DNA of 8,475 nucleotides from assembly GCA_002316225.1 (NCBI GenBank), contig DCDC01000120.1:1-8475 (forward strand). The letters are read 5' to 3'. The notes under the pieces were generated by a model that saw only the letters and a list, made by a program, of their open reading frames with translations, did no database searches and had not been told where the DNA came from. This document shows, piece by piece, positions 1 to 5,324 of this stretch. This DNA is from Firmicutes bacterium UBA1065. GTDB taxonomy: Bacteria > Bacillota > Clostridia > Tissierellales > Sedimentibacteraceae. Position numbers and translations under genes: made by a program. Position 1 is the first letter of the stretch; each line of letters opens with the position of its first letter.

Positions 1-2
1 CG

Positions 3-71
3 CATTATAAAGCCTCGTTATAAGCCCGGGCAAGGGTCACCGGTCAAAATCATTTGCCTGGTTTTATAATG
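3..71. repeat. Nested inverted repeat at left edge
   Basis: The outer arms CATTATAAA (3-11) and TTTATAATG (63-71) are perfectly complementary over 9 bp. Inside them, CCGGGCAA (26-33) pairs with TTGCCTGG (54-61) with one G-U pair when read on the plus strand. Read on the minus strand, that position becomes an A-C mismatch, which slightly favours a plus-strand RNA. The inner loop of about 20 nt includes the palindrome ACCGGT (39-44). On the plus strand only TTTT (62-65) follows the inner stem, so it is at best a weak terminator. It could also be a structured 3' end or part of a mobile-element end cut by the window. I recognise no riboswitch family in it. Confidence 0.4.
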
Positions 72-318
72 AACTCTAAAAGTCCGGGAGAACTTTCAGA
101 CAATATTCAAAAGACAAAAAGCATAATAAGAAGTTTATTATAATAAAGGTAAAAAATAATTTTTGGCATAGATAAATTATTAAGGAATTATTACATGAAA
201 TACAAATTTGTGAACTGATTATATGAAAGAAAAATTGTTCCAAAGATTAATAAACCAAAAGAAAGGTTGAAATTCCAAAATGAAGAGGTCTTCCAAAAAT
301 AAGCTGATTTTAGTTGTA

Positions 319-350
319 TTATGTCGCTAAATTACCATTTAGCGACATAA
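319..350. repeat. Perfect 14-bp palindrome with 4-nt loop
   Basis: The arms TTATGTCGCTAAAT (319-332) and ATTTAGCGACATAA (337-350) are perfectly complementary around a TACC loop. Neither strand has a T-tract after the stem: the plus strand continues AATAAATATA and the minus strand AATACAACTAAA. It therefore does not look like a canonical rho-independent terminator. It could be an operator, an mRNA-stabilising or processing hairpin, or a vestigial pair of terminal repeats. The core arms begin TG and end CA and are flanked by TA on both sides. No gene is adjacent to show which applies. Confidence 0.65.
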
Positions 351-457
351 AATAAATATATCAGGATGCATGTTTTTTAAGCTTTTGTAATCATTTCCTG
401 TCTCCCCTCTCACTGTGGCCTGGCACCATATACCTTGGTTCCGAATAAATTGCAATT

Positions 458-486
458 AAAAAGGAGTAAACAATTTTGTTTACTCC
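458..486 (-). terminator. Rho-independent terminator of rny
   Basis: On the minus strand, GGAGTAAACAA and TTGTTTACTCC form an 11-bp stem (463-473 with 476-486). The innermost pairs probably open to enlarge the loop. The stem is followed at once by TTTTT (458-462). It begins 13 nt after the rny stop codon, the usual place for an intrinsic terminator, so it should end the rny transcript. Confidence 0.85.
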
Positions 487-499
487 ATATTTTCGAAAC

Positions 500-2035
500 T
501 TATTTTGCATATTCTGTAGCTCTTATTTCCCTGATTACATTTACTTTGATCTGACCCGGATATTCCATTTCTTCTTCAATCTTCTTGACAATATCCTTGG
601 CTATAAGAACTATGCTGTCATCGGTTGTAACTTCAGGTTTTACCATTATTCTGACTTCTCGTCCGGCTTGTATAGCAAAAGACTTTTCTACCCCTTCGAA
701 TGAATTTGAAATTTCTTCAAGTTTCTCAAGCCTCTTTATATAAGTTTCCAAAGTTTCTCTTCTTGCTCCAGGTCTTGCAGCCGATATTGCATCCGCTGCT
801 TGGACTAAGACAGCTTCTATTGTTTGGGGCTCCATATCCCCGTGATGGGCTGCTATGGCATGAACTACAGCCTTGCTTTCCTTGTATTTCTTGGCTAATT
901 CTTCACCTATGGCTACGTGAGGTCCTTCAACTTCATGGTCCACTGCCTTTCCTATATCATGCAGCAAACCTGCCCGTTTTGCTACCTTTACGTCAGCTCC
1001 CAGCTCGGCAGCCATTATTCCTGCCAAATATGATACTTCGATGGAATGTTTCAGTACATTTTGGCCGTAACTTGTTCTGAATTTTAGCCTGCCCAGCAAT
1101 TTAATCAATTCAGGGTGAAGACCGTGTACTCCGGTTTCAAGGGTTGCTTGTTCACCTTCATCCTTTATTATCTGGTCAACTTCTTTTCTGGCCTTTTCCA
1201 CCATTTCTTCTATTCTTGCAGGATGAATTCTTCCGTCAGCAATTAGTTTTTCCAGGGCTAATCTGGCAACTTCTCTTCTGATGGGGTCAAATCCGGAAAT
1301 TACTACTGCTTCCGGTGTATCATCTATAATAATATCTATACCTGTCAGTTGTTCCAGGGCTCTGATGTTTCTGCCCTCTCTTCCGATTATTCTGCCCTTC
1401 ATTTCGTCATTTGGCAGGTCAACGACAGATACAGTAGTTTCTGCTACATGGTCCGCAGAACATTTCTGAATTGCATATGTAATGATTTCACGTGCTCTTC
1501 TTTCTGCAGTTTCCTTTGCTTCTTTCTCGATTTCTTTAACCGCCATTGCTGCTTCTTGTTCTGCTTCTCTCTTTATGTTTGCAATCAGGATGTTTTTGGC
1601 TTCTTCCGTTGAAAGTCCGGAAATTCTCTCTAATTCCTCGATTTGTTGCTGATGAATGCCTTCCAATTGTTCTTGCTTCGTTTCGATTTCCTTCAGCTTT
1701 TTTTGAAGCATTTCATCTTTTTTCTCTACCGCAAGGCTTTTGGAATCCAGCATTTCTTCTTTTTTAATCAGTCTTTTTTCAGCTCTTTGAAGCTCGTTTC
1801 GTCTTTCCCTGTTTTCTCTTTCAAATTCATTTCTTAGCCGGTGAACTTCATCTCTTGCTTCAACAAGTATTTCACGTTTTTTTGTTTCGGCTTTTTGTTT
1901 TGCTTCTTCGATTATTCTTTTAGCTTCTGCTTCAGCACTACCTATCTTGCTTTCAGATATATTTTTACGGATTAAAAATCCTATAATTATACCTATAATT
2001 GCGCAGATAATACCGACAAATATTTCTTCGAACAA
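500..2035 (-). CDS. rny: Ribonuclease Y
   Basis: RNase Y is a membrane-anchored endoribonuclease that starts decay and processing of many mRNAs in Firmicutes. The 511-residue protein has the full family layout. A single N-terminal membrane helix (about residues 5-22) is followed by a long charged coiled coil (about 30-185). A KH RNA-binding domain carries the loop GRIIGREGRNIR at 214-225. The HD hydrolase domain has H330, the HD pair H359-D360 (LLHDIGKA), H397-H398 and D414 as likely metal ligands. The C-terminal domain follows to the end. Length is typical and nothing is truncated. The start codon is TTG (2033-2035), placed 5 nt after a strong GGAGGTG (2041-2047); no better in-frame start is visible. 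It has its own promoter and terminator and is separated from recA by two terminators. The family assignment is certain; being transcribed as a single-gene unit is inferred. Confidence 0.98.
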   Translation of the reverse strand: MFEEIFVGIICAIIGIIIGFLIRKNISESKIGSAEAEAKRIIEEAKQKAETKKREILVEARDEVHRLRNEFERENRERRNELQRAEKRLIKKEEMLDSKSLAVEKKDEMLQKKLKEIETKQEQLEGIHQQQIEELERISGLSTEEAKNILIANIKREAEQEAAMAVKEIEKEAKETAERRAREIITYAIQKCSADHVAETTVSVVDLPNDEMKGRIIGREGRNIRALEQLTGIDIIIDDTPEAVVISGFDPIRREVARLALEKLIADGRIHPARIEEMVEKARKEVDQIIKDEGEQATLETGVHGLHPELIKLLGRLKFRTSYGQNVLKHSIEVSYLAGIMAAELGADVKVAKRAGLLHDIGKAVDHEVEGPHVAIGEELAKKYKESKAVVHAIAAHHGDMEPQTIEAVLVQAADAISAARPGARRETLETYIKRLEKLEEISNSFEGVEKSFAIQAGREVRIMVKPEVTTDDSIVLIAKDIVKKIEEEMEYPGQIKVNVIREIRATEYAK

Positions 2036-2040
2036 TTCAG

Positions 2041-2047
2041 CACCTCC
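2041..2047 (-). promoter_or_regulatory. Strong RBS fixing the TTG start of rny
   Basis: The minus strand reads GGAGGTG-CTGAA-TTG, a near-perfect Shine-Dalgarno sequence with a 5-nt spacer to the TTG codon at 2035-2033. The ATG and GTG that overlap this motif are out of frame with rny. The strong site probably compensates for the weak start codon. Confidence 0.85.
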
Positions 2048-2171
2048 ATATTAAATTTTCAAGCTGCGAAATTTATACATTTTTTCCTAATTTCAATTAA
2101 AAAAAATGTGTATCTTCTAAACTTGTAGTTTTAATTTTATTGAATTAATAAGTTTTTTTAAAACTTATTTA
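2048..2171 (-). promoter_or_regulatory. Long AT-rich leader of rny with two hairpins
   Basis: This is the predicted untranslated leader between the promoter's start point (about 2171) and the ribosome binding site. The first stem, AATAAGTTTT/AAAACTTATT (2147-2156 with 2160-2169, TTT loop), would lie within a few nucleotides of the RNA 5' end. The second, ACATTTTTT/AAAAAATGT (2077-2085 with 2101-2109), has a 15-nt loop. Both are A-U rich and therefore weak. Folding here could affect stability or access for RNase Y itself, but that is inference. It does not match a riboswitch I know. Confidence 0.4.
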
Positions 2172-2177
2172 CAATTT

Positions 2178-2206
2178 ATTTTATAATTAATTATAAATAA
2201 TGTCAA
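2178..2206 (-). promoter_or_regulatory. Sigma-A promoter of rny
   Basis: On the minus strand, TTGACA (2201-2206) is followed after 17 nt by TAAAAT (2178-2183), a perfect -35 and a 5-of-6 -10 with ideal spacing. Transcription should start near 2171, about 135 nt before the TTG start codon. It lies just after the two terminators behind recA, so rny should be transcribed independently of recA. Confidence 0.75.
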
Positions 2207-2246
2207 GATTTAATAATTTTATAATTTACATAATGACTTAAACAGG

Positions 2247-2284
2247 AAAAAGGTTTACATAAATAAATTTATGTAAACCTTTTT
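2247..2284. terminator. Second (bidirectional) terminator after recA
   Basis: A 17-bp perfect stem pairs 2247-2263 with 2268-2284 around a TAAA loop. It starts with AAAAAGGTTTACAT and ends ATGTAAACCTTTTT. The A-run on one side and T-run on the other let it work in both directions. For the leftward recA transcript it is a backup behind the terminator at 2291-2311. Confidence 0.8.
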
Positions 2285-2290
2285 GTATAT

Positions 2291-2311
2291 AAAAAAGGCA
2301 CCTTAGGTGCC
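2291..2311 (-). terminator. First terminator after recA
   Basis: On the minus strand, GGCACC-TAA-GGTGCC (2297-2311) is a compact GC-rich stem followed by TTTTTT (2291-2296). This is a textbook rho-independent terminator about 27 nt after the recA stop codon. Confidence 0.88.
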
Positions 2312-2337
2312 CTTACAAATTTATTGTGTAAAATTTA

Positions 2338-3369
2338 TTAATCTACTTCCAGTGGAAGTTCCTTATCGTCCGATACCAGTTTAATATCTCCTATTTCGAA
2401 CTTTTCCAGTACCTTCTTTTCTATTGCTTCCATCAGGTCAGGATTTGATAAAAGATATTCCTTTGCATTCTCCCTTCCTTGTCCTATCCGGTTATTTTCG
2501 TAAGAATACCATGCCCCCGCCTTGGTTACAACTCCTGCTTCTACGGCCATATCCAGGATGCAGCCTTCCCTTGATATGCCCTTACCGTATATAATATCAA
2601 ATTCTGCCTGTTTAAAGGGTGGCGCAACTTTGTTCTTGACAACCTTAACCCTGGTCCTGCTGCCATAAACGTCATCACCCTTTTTGATGGTTTCAATTCT
2701 TCTTACGTCTAATCTCATTGAGGCATAAAACTTTAAAGCCCGACCTCCGGTAGTTGTTTCGGGATTGCCGAACATTACGCCTATCTTTTCCCTGAGCTGG
2801 TTGATAAATATGGCTACCGTATTGGATTTGCTTATAGCTCCCGCTAATTTTCTTAAAGCCTGGGACATCAGTCTTGCCTGGAGCCCCATGTGTGAATCTC
2901 CCATTTCCCCGTCTATTTCAGCTTTGGGTACCAAGGCGGCAACAGAGTCAACAACTATAACATCAATGGCACCGCTTCTTACCAGGGCTTCTGCTATTTC
3001 AAGGGCTTGCTCCCCGGTATCAGGCTGGGATATGATAAGATCTTCGACCTTGACGCCTAAATTCTTGGCATAGGCTGGGTCAAGGGCATGCTCTGCGTCA
3101 ATGAAGGCAGCTATTCCTCCTCGTTTTTGTGCTTCTGCTACTATATGTAATGCAACCGTCGTTTTGCCTGAAGATTCAGGCCCGAATATTTCAATGATTC
3201 TTCCTTTCGGTACCCCACCTATTCCGGTAGCTATATCAAGGGGCAGGGCTCCGGTTGGTATGGCCTCTATATTCAGTTTTGCATTCTCTCCAAGTTTCAT
3301 TATAGAACCTTTACCAAATTGTTTTTCAATTTGAGCTATGGCAAGCTCAAGCGCCTTATCTTTTTCCAT
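2338..3369 (-). CDS. recA: Recombinase RecA
   Basis: RecA forms filaments on single-stranded DNA, drives homologous strand exchange and stimulates LexA self-cleavage to start the SOS response. The 343-residue protein is full length. The N-terminal polymerisation region carries ALELAIAQIEKQFGKGSIM. Walker A is GPESSGKT (63-70), the catalytic glutamate is E93 in DAEHALD, and Walker B is VIVVDSVAAL (137-146). The DNA-binding loop region around 193-210 includes GVMFGNPETTTGGRALKF. There is no intein. I place the start at ATG 3369, where the conserved N-terminus begins, with AAGGAG 6 nt upstream. The frame stays open to 3432, but that extension runs through the LexA box and promoter and is not RecA-like. 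The C-terminal tail is acidic, as usual. recA follows pgsA by 67 nt, has its own SOS-type promoter and ends at two terminators. No cinA precedes it and no recX follows in the window. Confidence 0.99.
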   Translation of the reverse strand: MEKDKALELAIAQIEKQFGKGSIMKLGENAKLNIEAIPTGALPLDIATGIGGVPKGRIIEIFGPESSGKTTVALHIVAEAQKRGGIAAFIDAEHALDPAYAKNLGVKVEDLIISQPDTGEQALEIAEALVRSGAIDVIVVDSVAALVPKAEIDGEMGDSHMGLQARLMSQALRKLAGAISKSNTVAIFINQLREKIGVMFGNPETTTGGRALKFYASMRLDVRRIETIKKGDDVYGSRTRVKVVKNKVAPPFKQAEFDIIYGKGISREGCILDMAVEAGVVTKAGAWYSYENNRIGQGRENAKEYLLSNPDLMEAIEKKVLEKFEIGDIKLVSDDKELPLEVD

Positions 3370-3384
3370 ATCCGACTCCTTATA

Positions 3385-3396
3385 GAACATTTGTTC
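3385..3396 (-). promoter_or_regulatory. LexA-binding SOS box of recA
   Basis: GAACATTTGTTC (GAACAAATGTTC on the minus strand) is a perfect GAAC-N4-GTTC inverted repeat, the core of the Gram-positive LexA (DinR) box. It lies 7 nt downstream of the -10 hexamer, over the predicted transcription start, where a bound repressor would block initiation. recA is a classic LexA target, so function is very likely. Confidence 0.9.
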
Positions 3397-3403
3397 ACTT
3401 ATG

Positions 3404-3432
3404 ATTATACATGAAACACTGTGACTTGTCAA
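3404..3432 (-). promoter_or_regulatory. Consensus sigma-A promoter of recA
   Basis: On the minus strand, TTGACA (3427-3432) is followed by 17 nt and TATAAT (3404-3409). Both hexamers match consensus exactly at ideal spacing. The predicted start, near 3397, leaves a short leader of about 27 nt. The -35 sits just 4 nt beyond the pgsA stop codon. Such a strong promoter fits a gene held down by LexA and released on DNA damage. Confidence 0.92.
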
Positions 3433-3436
3433 ACAA

Positions 3437-4000
3437 TTAATTCTTTAAAACATTTCTGTTATCGTAAATATATACGGCTCCCGAGGTTATGGTCAGCAAG
3501 ATGGTTATTGCTGTCAATGGTGTTATCAAAGAGCCCGTAAAAGCAAAATAACCCGTATAATTTAACAAAATAACAATAATCAAAATCATCTGAAAAACAG
3601 TTTTTATCTTACCCCATGCATTAGCAGCAATTACGATGCCTTTTGAAACAGCTAAGGTCCTGAATCCTGAAACCAAAAATTCCCTTGATATGATTACCAC
3701 AACAATCCATGCCTTTAAATAACCGATCTCCACAAATGCTATAAATGCCGCCAATGTAAGAAGCTTATCGGCAAGAGGATCCATAAATTTCCCGAAATCA
3801 GTTATTAAACCGTCTCTTCTTGCTATGTGACCGTCAACGGCATCGGTGACAGCAGCCCCAACAAAGATTAAGAGAGGCAGGAACTTGAAAATTCCCCCGC
3901 TTATGCCTAAAAACAGCAAAAAGAAAGGTATTAAAAGCACTCTTATGAGAGTAAGCTTGTTTGGTAAATTAAGGCTCTTGAACCAATCAATAATCTTCAT
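3437..4000 (-). CDS. pgsA: CDP-diacylglycerol-glycerol-3-phosphate 3-phosphatidyltransferase
   Basis: PgsA transfers the phosphatidyl group from CDP-diacylglycerol to glycerol-3-phosphate. It makes phosphatidylglycerol phosphate, the committed step to phosphatidylglycerol and cardiolipin, in the cytoplasmic membrane. The 187-residue protein opens with the typical LNLPNKLTLIRVLLIPFF. It contains the complete CDP-alcohol phosphotransferase motif DG-x2-AR-x8-G-x3-D-x3-D (D56-G57 to D78, in DGHIAR...GKFMDPLAD). Several hydrophobic helices follow, as expected for an integral membrane enzyme. I choose ATG 4000 because GGGAG lies 9 nt upstream. The in-frame ATG at 4009 would have the same GGGAG directly abutting it; that alternative adds MWK. 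The gene overlaps the end of rimO by 14 nt, so the two are probably cotranscribed and translationally coupled. In B. subtilis pgsA also lies just upstream of the recA locus. The start choice is less sure than the identity. Confidence 0.96.
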   Translation of the reverse strand: MKIIDWFKSLNLPNKLTLIRVLLIPFFLLFLGISGGIFKFLPLLIFVGAAVTDAVDGHIARRDGLITDFGKFMDPLADKLLTLAAFIAFVEIGYLKAWIVVVIISREFLVSGFRTLAVSKGIVIAANAWGKIKTVFQMILIIVILLNYTGYFAFTGSLITPLTAITILLTITSGAVYIYDNRNVLKN

Positions 4001-5324
4001 CTTCCACATCTCCCATCAAATCATATTCTAATGCGTCCTTAATCCTTACCCTGTAAATATTGCCCAAGGTTAATTCTCTATCTGATGTTACATAAACACA
4101 GCCGTCTATTTCAATCGAATCCATGTAGGTCCTGCCTGCATAGATATTTTCCCCTTCCTTCTCTTCCATTAATACATCATAGGTCTTACCAATCTTCAAT
4201 AAATTCTTTTGATAAGATATCTCCTGCTGGATTTCCATCAATTCATTATATCTTTGTTCCTTGATGTCTTCATCGATTTGTCCCGGCAGCTTGTAGGCAG
4301 GTGTATCCTCTTCCCTGGAATACTTGAATATTCCCACCCTGTCAAGCTTGTATTCTTTCAGAAAATCTTTAAGCTCTTCGTGTTCATCCCGGGTTTCACC
4401 GGGAAAGCCCGTTATCAGGGAGGTGCGGATGACCGCATCCTTTACTTCCCTTCGAATTTTTTGGATAAGAGACGTGATTTGGTCCCTGCTGGTCTTCCTG
4501 TTCATTCTTCTTAATATTCTGTCACTGATATGCTGGATGGGAATATCGAAATATTTGAGAAGCTTTTTATTGTGCTTGAATTCATCTATAAGTTCATCAT
4601 ATATATCTTCAGGATACAAATAATGAATTCTGATCCATTGTATTCCGTCAATTTGAGAAATCCCTCGAACAAGTTCATGGAGCTTTCTTTCACCGAATAT
4701 GTCAATTCCATACTTGCTGGTGTCCTGGGCTATAAGTATTATTTCCTTTACGCCCTTCCCGGCAAGGGTACTGGCTTCCCCCAGCAAATTTTCGATTCTC
4801 CGGCTTTTAAACGGCCCTCTGAGCTTGGGAATCACGCAATAGGTACAATTATTGCTGCAGCCTTCAGCTATTTTTAAATAGGCATACCAGGCTTGAGTCA
4901 GGGCCTTCCTGGGCAGGTCGCTGTCCATATCAAGGTCTCCTTCCGTAGAAACCAGCAATTTTTTGTTATTCTCGTATTCCTCAATGTAGCTGTCAATTTT
5001 TTCGAATCCTGCCGTACCGATTATTATGTCGATTTCTGCAATTTCCTTTGCCAGTTCTTCCCCGAATCTTTGGGACAGGCATCCGGTGACAATAATTTTT
5101 GCTTTTTTGTTAATCTTATTTTTTATATCTGCAGCAAATAATATTGCATTTATTGATTCTTCCTTGGCATCGTTTATGAAGGAACAGGTGTTTATTATGA
5201 TGTAATCGGCCTTGTCGGCATACTCCGTTACCCTGTATCCTTTTTTTGTCAGGATGCCCAGCATGTTCTCCGAATCTACAAGATTTTTGGAGCATCCCAA
5301 TGAATGCATGTATATTTTTTTCAT
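3987..5324 (-). CDS. rimO: Ribosomal protein S12 methylthiotransferase RimO
   Basis: RimO is a radical-SAM enzyme that adds a methylthio group to a conserved aspartate of ribosomal protein S12. The 445-residue protein has the whole family layout. The N-terminal methylthiotransferase domain has cluster cysteines C11 (LGCSKN), C47 (NTCSFI) and C82 (TGCLSQR). The radical-SAM domain has CxxxCxxC at C156, C160 and C163 (AEGCSNNCTYC). A C-terminal TRAM-type region covers roughly 375-440. MHSLGCSKNLVDSE at the start and LPRKALTQAWYAYLKIAEGC before the radical-SAM cluster favour RimO over its tRNA-modifying paralogue MiaB. Its ATG directly follows the ftsK stop (TAA|ATG). The nearest AGAGGA is about 12 nt upstream, so translation probably depends on coupling to ftsK. 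Its end overlaps pgsA. In B. subtilis this interval is filled by other genes, so the position is a local arrangement. Confidence 0.96.
   Translation of the reverse strand: MKKIYMHSLGCSKNLVDSENMLGILTKKGYRVTEYADKADYIIINTCSFINDAKEESINAILFAADIKNKINKKAKIIVTGCLSQRFGEELAKEIAEIDIIIGTAGFEKIDSYIEEYENNKKLLVSTEGDLDMDSDLPRKALTQAWYAYLKIAEGCSNNCTYCVIPKLRGPFKSRRIENLLGEASTLAGKGVKEIILIAQDTSKYGIDIFGERKLHELVRGISQIDGIQWIRIHYLYPEDIYDELIDEFKHNKKLLKYFDIPIQHISDRILRRMNRKTSRDQITSLIQKIRREVKDAVIRTSLITGFPGETRDEHEELKDFLKEYKLDRVGIFKYSREEDTPAYKLPGQIDEDIKEQRYNELMEIQQEISYQKNLLKIGKTYDVLMEEKEGENIYAGRTYMDSIEIDGCVYVTSDRELTLGNIYRVRIKDALEYDLMGDVEDEDY

Larger units (their letters stand above)
1..457. other. Gene-poor intergenic region left of rny
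   Basis: No convincing gene lies here. Positions 1-72 are relatively GC-rich and contain a nested inverted repeat. Frame +1 is open from the window edge to a TAA at 67-69 (22 codons), so this could be the tail of a rightward gene, but that is too short to claim. About 100-310 is AT-rich, with a weak 7-bp AT-only hairpin at 123-141 and a few ORFs under 20 codons. A perfect palindrome occupies 319-350, and about 397-443 is a GC-rich island unlike its surroundings. If a rightward gene ends near the left edge, it and rny would be convergent; otherwise the next leftward gene starts outside the window. Confidence 0.6.

Noticed and set aside
218..223. Isolated TATAAT on the minus strand
   Set aside because: No acceptable -35 lies at 16-18 nt and the region is AT-rich, so chance occurrence is likely.
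1..475. Riboswitch, tRNA, CRISPR or intact insertion sequence in the left intergenic region
   Set aside because: I compared it by eye with common riboswitch cores and saw none; no cloverleaf, no spaced direct repeats and no transposase frame are present.
700..1080. Long plus-strand frames inside rny, recA, rimO and ftsK
   Set aside because: They lie antisense to clear conserved genes, have biased compositions expected of shadow frames and lack RBSs or recognisable domains.
3370..3432. N-terminal extension of recA to an in-frame ATG at 3432
   Set aside because: The added 21 residues are not RecA-like and would be encoded by the promoter, the LexA box and the leader; ATG 3369 has a proper RBS and the conserved N-terminus.
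4001..4009. Upstream pgsA start at 4009 (MWKMKII...)
   Set aside because: GGGAG directly abuts this ATG, leaving no spacer, whereas ATG 4000 has the same motif at 9 nt.
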